From contig CANJQE010000010.1 of assembly GCA_947476305.1 (NCBI GenBank), forward strand, positions 1 through 32,505: a stretch of 32,505 bases of DNA, given 5' to 3'. The notes under the pieces are model-generated. The model saw nothing but the letters and a program-made list of their open reading frames with translations, did not search any database and had not been told where the DNA came from. Position 1 is the first letter of the stretch. Every line of letters starts with the position of its first letter. This stretch comes from Legionellaceae bacterium. GTDB lineage: Bacteria; Pseudomonadota; Gammaproteobacteria; Legionellales; Legionellaceae. A program made the position numbers and the translations under genes. This document shows, one piece after another, positions 28,523-32,505 of this stretch.

Positions 28523-30547
28523 ATGCTGACTCCAGAAGGCAAACCTGCAAAGAAAATTGATAAAGTAATGCTTTTAAACATGTGGGCTAAGTTTTTAGCA
28601 AAAGAGCCGGAAAAGAAAACTAATAGTATTAACCAATCTATGATTTACGCCGGTATGGGTAAACCGACTTATCCCCTACATCCTGATACGAGTAAATTTT
28701 TAGCGACCTATTGGAACAAGCATAATGGAGAGGCAATCGATTATGGTGATCCGCAAGGAGATCTAGAGGCTCGCGAGTTAATGTCTAAGGCCATGTCTAA
28801 CTGGTATGGACACCAAATTAATGCCAATGATATTTTATTCACTGTAGGTGGTGTTGGTGCACTACATTCAATTTTTGCAGCTTTAAAGTCTTATTATGCT
28901 GATATTCCCAATTTTAGAGTCATTACTCCATTTCCATATTATACCTTATACGCTGATAATGATTTGCGTCTTCATCCAATACCTGTCATGGACAATCCAG
29001 GTTATCGACTTAACGCTGAAAGCTTATTAAAAAGTATTCAGTCGGCTGAGACCTTAGCAAAAGAAGATTTAGGATACCCCCGGGCCTTGTTACTTTGTGA
29101 TCCTAATAATCCCTTAGGGAGTGTTCTAGGTGAAAAAGAACTAAAAAAAATTGCTGAGGTTCTTAGAGCTTATCCTGATTTGACTATCATTTTGGATGAA
29201 GCTTATGCGGAGTTGGTTCTTGACGGAACTAAGCATGTATCCTTACTTACCGTAGCTCCAGATTTAAAAAGTCGTATCATTTTAATGCGATCTGCTACTA
29301 AAGGATTATCAGCAGCAGGGGAGAGAATGGCTATTACCCTAGCTTTTAATCCATCGATTATGATCTCTATTTTAGAGCATAGTATTCGCAATTATGGTCA
29401 TGCTCCACGCTCTTTGCAAATGGCTTATGCAAAAACAATGGAGAATTTTACTGACGCTCATCGGATAGAAATCAATAATTTCTATCGGCAAAAAGTAGAC
29501 TATGTTCGCAAACGTTTAGCTGAAATGGGCGCTGTAATGCCAGACAGTCAATATCAGGTTCAGGGAGCCTTTTATATACTAGCAGATTTTAAAGAGTTAA
29601 TGGGTGAACCTTTGCCTCCAGAAGCGTCTAGAATACTAGAGAAAAAGGGGACAATATGTTCTGATGAAGATATTGCTTATACCTTGTTAGATACTGATAA
29701 CCTTATGGTTTCTCCAGCATCTTATTATGGTGTGAATAAAAATCATGGATATCTACGGATTACTTGTAGTGCTGAATTAGAAACATTACATGATTTAATG
29801 GATAGATTGGAACAGCATTTAAGACAAATTCGACTGAAAAAGCTAGAGCAATTAAAGCACTCTATTAATGAACAATTGGCAATATTAAAACCAATAAATT
29901 CAACACAAGCCAATAAGCTGTCTCAGCTAATGGTAGGTAGTGACAATAAGGTAGGTGGAACAACACTTAATTTGAAAAAAGAAAATAAAATGCTTGAACA
30001 ACAGTTATTAACTATTAAGCGTTTTATTAATCTGTCAACTACTAAGGGGCAAGTTGAAGCCGCAACGATAATTCAATCAGCCTATAGAGGACACAGAGCA
30101 AGAAAAGACGCAAAAGAAATAATTAAAGCTCAGGATAAAGAATGGTTTAACTTTGTAGAACGAGTTTCCCCTCAACCAAATAATGGAATTAGATCCCATT
30201 TAGAACGATTAACTGTTGCTGAGCGTTTAGATTTAAAGCCGTGGAAAGAGCATTTAAAAGAAAAAGAAAGTTCTCTTTCTGCAAATTTCTTAATGAACTT
30301 TCTGAATAACACTACTTTAAATTCCTATACAGCCTTATTAGTTTTTATTGGACTAGCGTCAGCAATTGCTGGTAGTTTAGGTTTAGCAAGTATGGGTGTT
30401 ATTGGTCTTACCGCTGCCTCTATCGTTGGTGTAAGTGCTCTAACTATAGGAATCGGTTTTTTTTCTACAACTATAAAAAATCATTTTTCAAGTGAGTCTT
30501 CGGCTGAAAAGCATATAGAAAAAAATTCACCTTTGAGTTTTTCGTAG
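28523..30547 (+). CDS. Aminotransferase fused to a calmodulin-type IQ motif and membrane hairpin (candidate effector)
   Basis: 674 residues from ATG 28523 (GGAAG nine bases upstream; a TTG at 28502 would add seven). Residues about 30-430 are a class I/II fold-type I aminotransferase: GDPQGDLEAR, DPNNPLG (Asn196), DEAY (Asp225, Tyr228), SATKG with the PLP Lys260, and LRI with Arg412. All key residues are kept, so it is probably active. A helical, coiled-coil-like stretch (about 425-510) leads to a full IQ motif, IIQSAYRGHRARK (Ile517, Gln518, Arg522, Gly523, Arg527). A long hydrophobic stretch at about 602-650, rich in G, A and S, could be two membrane helices. The tail is polar, with several Ser and Glu, as in Dot/Icm substrates. 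Translocation and calmodulin binding are inferred. Confidence 0.85.
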   Translation: MLTPEGKPAKKIDKVMLLNMWAKFLAKEPEKKTNSINQSMIYAGMGKPTYPLHPDTSKFLATYWNKHNGEAIDYGDPQGDLEARELMSKAMSNWYGHQINANDILFTVGGVGALHSIFAALKSYYADIPNFRVITPFPYYTLYADNDLRLHPIPVMDNPGYRLNAESLLKSIQSAETLAKEDLGYPRALLLCDPNNPLGSVLGEKELKKIAEVLRAYPDLTIILDEAYAELVLDGTKHVSLLTVAPDLKSRIILMRSATKGLSAAGERMAITLAFNPSIMISILEHSIRNYGHAPRSLQMAYAKTMENFTDAHRIEINNFYRQKVDYVRKRLAEMGAVMPDSQYQVQGAFYILADFKELMGEPLPPEASRILEKKGTICSDEDIAYTLLDTDNLMVSPASYYGVNKNHGYLRITCSAELETLHDLMDRLEQHLRQIRLKKLEQLKHSINEQLAILKPINSTQANKLSQLMVGSDNKVGGTTLNLKKENKMLEQQLLTIKRFINLSTTKGQVEAATIIQSAYRGHRARKDAKEIIKAQDKEWFNFVERVSPQPNNGIRSHLERLTVAERLDLKPWKEHLKEKESSLSANFLMNFLNNTTLNSYTALLVFIGLASAIAGSLGLASMGVIGLTAASIVGVSALTIGIGFFSTTIKNHFSSESSAEKHIEKNSPLSFS

Positions 30548-31103
30548 AATAGGAATTAGTTCATATTCTAATAAGTCAGCAATATAAACGTAGTTTTTGG
30601 GCCTTTGTGCTTGAATAATTTTATCCAAGAGAGGCTCAATAACTGTATTGTTATGAAGTTCAGAATTTTCTATTAATAATTGTGATAGTTTTATTAATTC
30701 TGCATTGGCATAGGCATCTTCGCCCAAAATAAATTTTTTACTTATAGTTCTTGTCAAATTTAAAATGAGATCCATTCTGTCCCCTTGATAATAGCGCCAT
30801 TTTTACCCGTATTATAAAATTTTATTTCTGGATGGATCGCGATAAACTGTTCTAATGCATCTTTATAGCCAATTAAATTAAGGAATGATTTTACTTTTTT
30901 ATTATAGCCATTAAGTACGGCTATGTTTGTTTCATGAGTAATATGATGAGCAAAAGCACTATGTTCTAAATGTGATTTTTCTAAAGGAAAGCAAAAATCA
31001 TAACCTACTAAAATTAATTCTTTGCCGCCCAAAAGAAGCGCTAAGGCTACATTACTGTGCGCAACTGAACCTCCAGAGTATAATGTAGCTTGAGGATGAG
31101 AGT
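30527..31103 (-). pseudogene. Maf-type (DUF115) motility-associated glycosyltransferase, C-terminal remnant
   Basis: Just inside the IS3 left end the minus strand encodes YSHPQATLYSGGSVAHSNV, then ALALLLGGKELILVGYDF, the conserved core of Maf/DUF115 proteins. The frame continues to a KFYNTGKNGAIIKGTEWISF segment and stops at 30760. A second frame from 30775 to 30527 (82 residues, NLTRTISKKFILGEDAY... to LRKTQR) supplies the expected helical C-terminus, so a frameshift also lies at about 30765. The N-terminal half is missing, cut by the IS. Maf proteins add nonulosonic acid sugars to flagellin in several bacteria. The last 21 bases overlap the aminotransferase gene tail to tail. Confidence 0.72.
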
Positions 31104-31165
31104 AGTGGACCCCAAAAATGAGACAGTAGTGTAAAATATAACTATTGGCTCAAGGGGTTTGAAAA

Positions 31166-31450
31166 ATGGCTAAAAAAACGTTCAGTTCGGAATTCAAAGC
31201 AAAGGTGGCTATTGAAGCACTAAAAGGTCATAAGACGACAAATGAATTAGCAACTGAATTTGAAGTTCATCCCACACAAATTAACAGCTGGAAAAAGCAG
31301 TTATTGGATGAAAGTAAAAATTTATTTTCCGGAAAAAATGACAAAGATATCGAGTCGTTAACGCAAGAGCGCGATCGCCTTTACATGCAAATTGGTCAAT
31401 TAGCGGTTGAACTGGATTGGCTAAAAAAAAAGACGGGGCATCTAAGCTAA
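31166..31450 (+). CDS. IS3-family transposase OrfA
   Basis: 94 residues with an N-terminal helix-turn-helix (FSSEFKAKVAIEALKGHKTTNELATEFEVHPTQI, about 6-39) that binds the IS ends, followed by a leucine-zipper-like coiled coil (about 60-88). An AAGGGG-type ribosome site precedes the ATG. Its 3' end contains a run of nine A (31423-31431) where ribosomes can slip into the orfB frame. Confidence 0.93.
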   Translation: MAKKTFSSEFKAKVAIEALKGHKTTNELATEFEVHPTQINSWKKQLLDESKNLFSGKNDKDIESLTQERDRLYMQIGQLAVELDWLKKKTGHLS

Positions 31451-32304
31451 GCGTACGGGAACGAAAAGCGATGATTGATCCAGCCCATCCCGTCCTCAGT
31501 ATTGCGCGCCAATGTGAATTGATTCAATTACCCCGTGCTAGCTATTATCGTGCAGTGGATTATGGCCCTGTTGTTGAAACAGAGGAAAACTTAAACCTGA
31601 TGCGGTTGATTGATGAAGAATACACTCGACATCCCTTCTATGGCAGTAGGCAGCTCCGCAATTACTTGCGCCGACAAGGACACAAGGTTAATCGTAAGCG
31701 AGTACAGCGCTTAATGAGGCTCATGGGCATCATGTCTGTCGCGCCTAAGCCAAATACCAGTAAAAAAGGTAAGGCGCATAAGATTTATCCTTATTTATTG
31801 AAGAACTTAGTGATAGATAAGCCCAATCAGGTGTGGTGTACCGATATAACCTATTTGAGGCTACAGGGTGGCTTTGTCTATCTGATAGCCGTCATGGATT
31901 GGCATAGTCGCAAGGTGTTGTCTTGGGAAATATCCAATACAATGGACGACAGTTTTTGTGTCAGCGCGCTCGAGCGAGCCATCAGGCTATATGGGGTTCC
32001 CGATATCTTTAACACAGATCAAGGAGCTCAGTTTACTGGCAATGCTTTCATTAAAGTATTAACTGAGAATGGCATTAAAATTAGCATGGATGGCAAAGGC
32101 AGATGGGTAGACAATGTGCTTATTGAAAGGCTATGGCGGTCAGTTAAATACGAAGATGTGTATTTAAAAGAGTATCCCACTGTGGTAGCCTTGCGTCATG
32201 GCATTGGTGTGTACTTTCATTTCTACAATAATGAAAGACCACATGATTCGCTAGGGAAATGCACACCATCGGAATATTATGATGGGCTAAGAGAAGCTGC
32301 TTAA
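31417..32304 (+). CDS. IS3-family transposase OrfB (DDE integrase domain)
   Basis: 295 residues in the -1 frame relative to orfA. An HTH_21-type segment (HPFYGSRQLRNYLRRQG) precedes a retroviral-integrase-like rve domain with the DDE triad in WCTDITYL, NTDQGAQF and NVLIERLWRSVKYE; the end YNNERPHDSLGKCTPSEYY is typical. The only local start is a TTG at 31417, so the active form is probably an OrfAB fusion made by -1 frameshifting at the A9 run. All catalytic residues are present, so the element could still move. Confidence 0.94.
   Translation: MAKKKDGASKLSVRERKAMIDPAHPVLSIARQCELIQLPRASYYRAVDYGPVVETEENLNLMRLIDEEYTRHPFYGSRQLRNYLRRQGHKVNRKRVQRLMRLMGIMSVAPKPNTSKKGKAHKIYPYLLKNLVIDKPNQVWCTDITYLRLQGGFVYLIAVMDWHSRKVLSWEISNTMDDSFCVSALERAIRLYGVPDIFNTDQGAQFTGNAFIKVLTENGIKISMDGKGRWVDNVLIERLWRSVKYEDVYLKEYPTVVALRHGIGVYFHFYNNERPHDSLGKCTPSEYYDGLREAA
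31423..31431 (+). promoter_or_regulatory. Programmed -1 frameshift site of the IS3 element
   Basis: A run of nine A lies in the orfA/orfB overlap, in the position where IS3-family elements carry an A-rich slippery heptamer. The orfB frame is -1 to orfA and lacks a good start of its own. Recoding is inferred from the family. Confidence 0.7.
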
Positions 32305-32477
32305 TAAAAAAACGGCATGCTCTTAATGACTAGAATACCTTACGTTCAAGCAGTATCAATGAGCTTCCTTCGTGCCTCAGGACTCCTCATTGACACCGCT
32401 TTCTCTTCAGGTAACCTGTCATCAGAAGCAATGCCTCGGTGTTCCAATAATTGGACACTATCTAAGATTTAAGGTTT
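32305..32477. other. Non-coding tail of the IS3 element
   Basis: About 170 bases between the orfB stop and the right inverted repeat contain no open frame of note. IS3 elements usually have a shorter 3' tail, so this could be an internal addition. No repeat or known motif was recognised. Confidence 0.5.
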
Positions 32478-32505
32478 TACTGTCTCATCGATGGGGTCCA
32501 CTTTA

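Larger units (their letters stand above)
31104..32502 (+). mobile_element. Complete IS3-family insertion sequence
   Basis: Inverted ends begin AGTGGACCCC and share GAGACAGTA: left 31104-31128, right 32478-32502, 22 of 25 positions matching. Between them lie orfA and orfB in overlapping frames. The total is about 1.4 kb, slightly long because 170 bases without a gene follow orfB. No direct repeat is seen at the flanks (AGT on the left, TTA on the right, only three bases available), which could mean a rearrangement after insertion. Confidence 0.88.

Overview
The window is low-GC chromosomal DNA of a gammaproteobacterium, most likely Legionella or a close Legionellales relative. Three things point there: the Lsp/Gsp pseudopilin block next to glnA, the Sel1-repeat protein beside it, and the order lnt-leuS-lptE-holA-nadD and accD-folC-dedD-cvpA. 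The genus call rests on gene content and remembered gene order, not on a database search.

Layout. 1-307: the 3' end of an IS30-family transposase abuts a flagellin gene that is cut after about 60 codons but keeps a near-perfect sigma-28 promoter. 537-4041 (+): accD, folC, a SPOR-domain protein and cvpA. 4016-10700 (-): lnt, leuS, lptE, holA and nadD, covering lipoprotein acylation, leucyl-tRNA, LPS export, the replisome and NAD; a nested inverted repeat of about 350 bp separates lptE from holA. 11314-13932 (+): a saccharopine/lysine-dehydrogenase-like enzyme and an ALDH7-like aldehyde dehydrogenase, probably a lysine-degradation pair. 14338-17906 (+): a beta-oxidation pair with a dehydrogenase-first FadB/FadN-type enzyme and a thiolase, closed by a strong terminator. 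18135-20200 (+): a secreted Sel1-repeat protein and a frameshifted hypothetical gene. 20369-24625 (-): type II secretion genes gspF-G-H-I-J-K; a palindromic repeat sits in frame inside the gspJ leader region. 24722-28399 (+): glnA, a DUF4124 protein, yaaA and a PLP-dependent desulfhydrase-like enzyme. 28523-30547 (+): a fold-type I aminotransferase fused to a calmodulin-type IQ motif and a C-terminal hydrophobic hairpin. 30527-31103 (-): remnant of a Maf-type (DUF115) motility-associated glycosyltransferase, cut by a complete IS3-family element (31104-32502).

The most interesting item is the aminotransferase-IQ-membrane protein. The IQ motif is a eukaryotic calmodulin-binding signature, and in an intracellular bacterium it suggests a secreted, host-calmodulin-responsive effector. 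Also notable: both IS-damaged genes, flagellin and Maf, belong to motility, which suggests a lineage losing its flagellum. Several palindromic repeats occupy the intergenic spaces, and one has entered a coding region.
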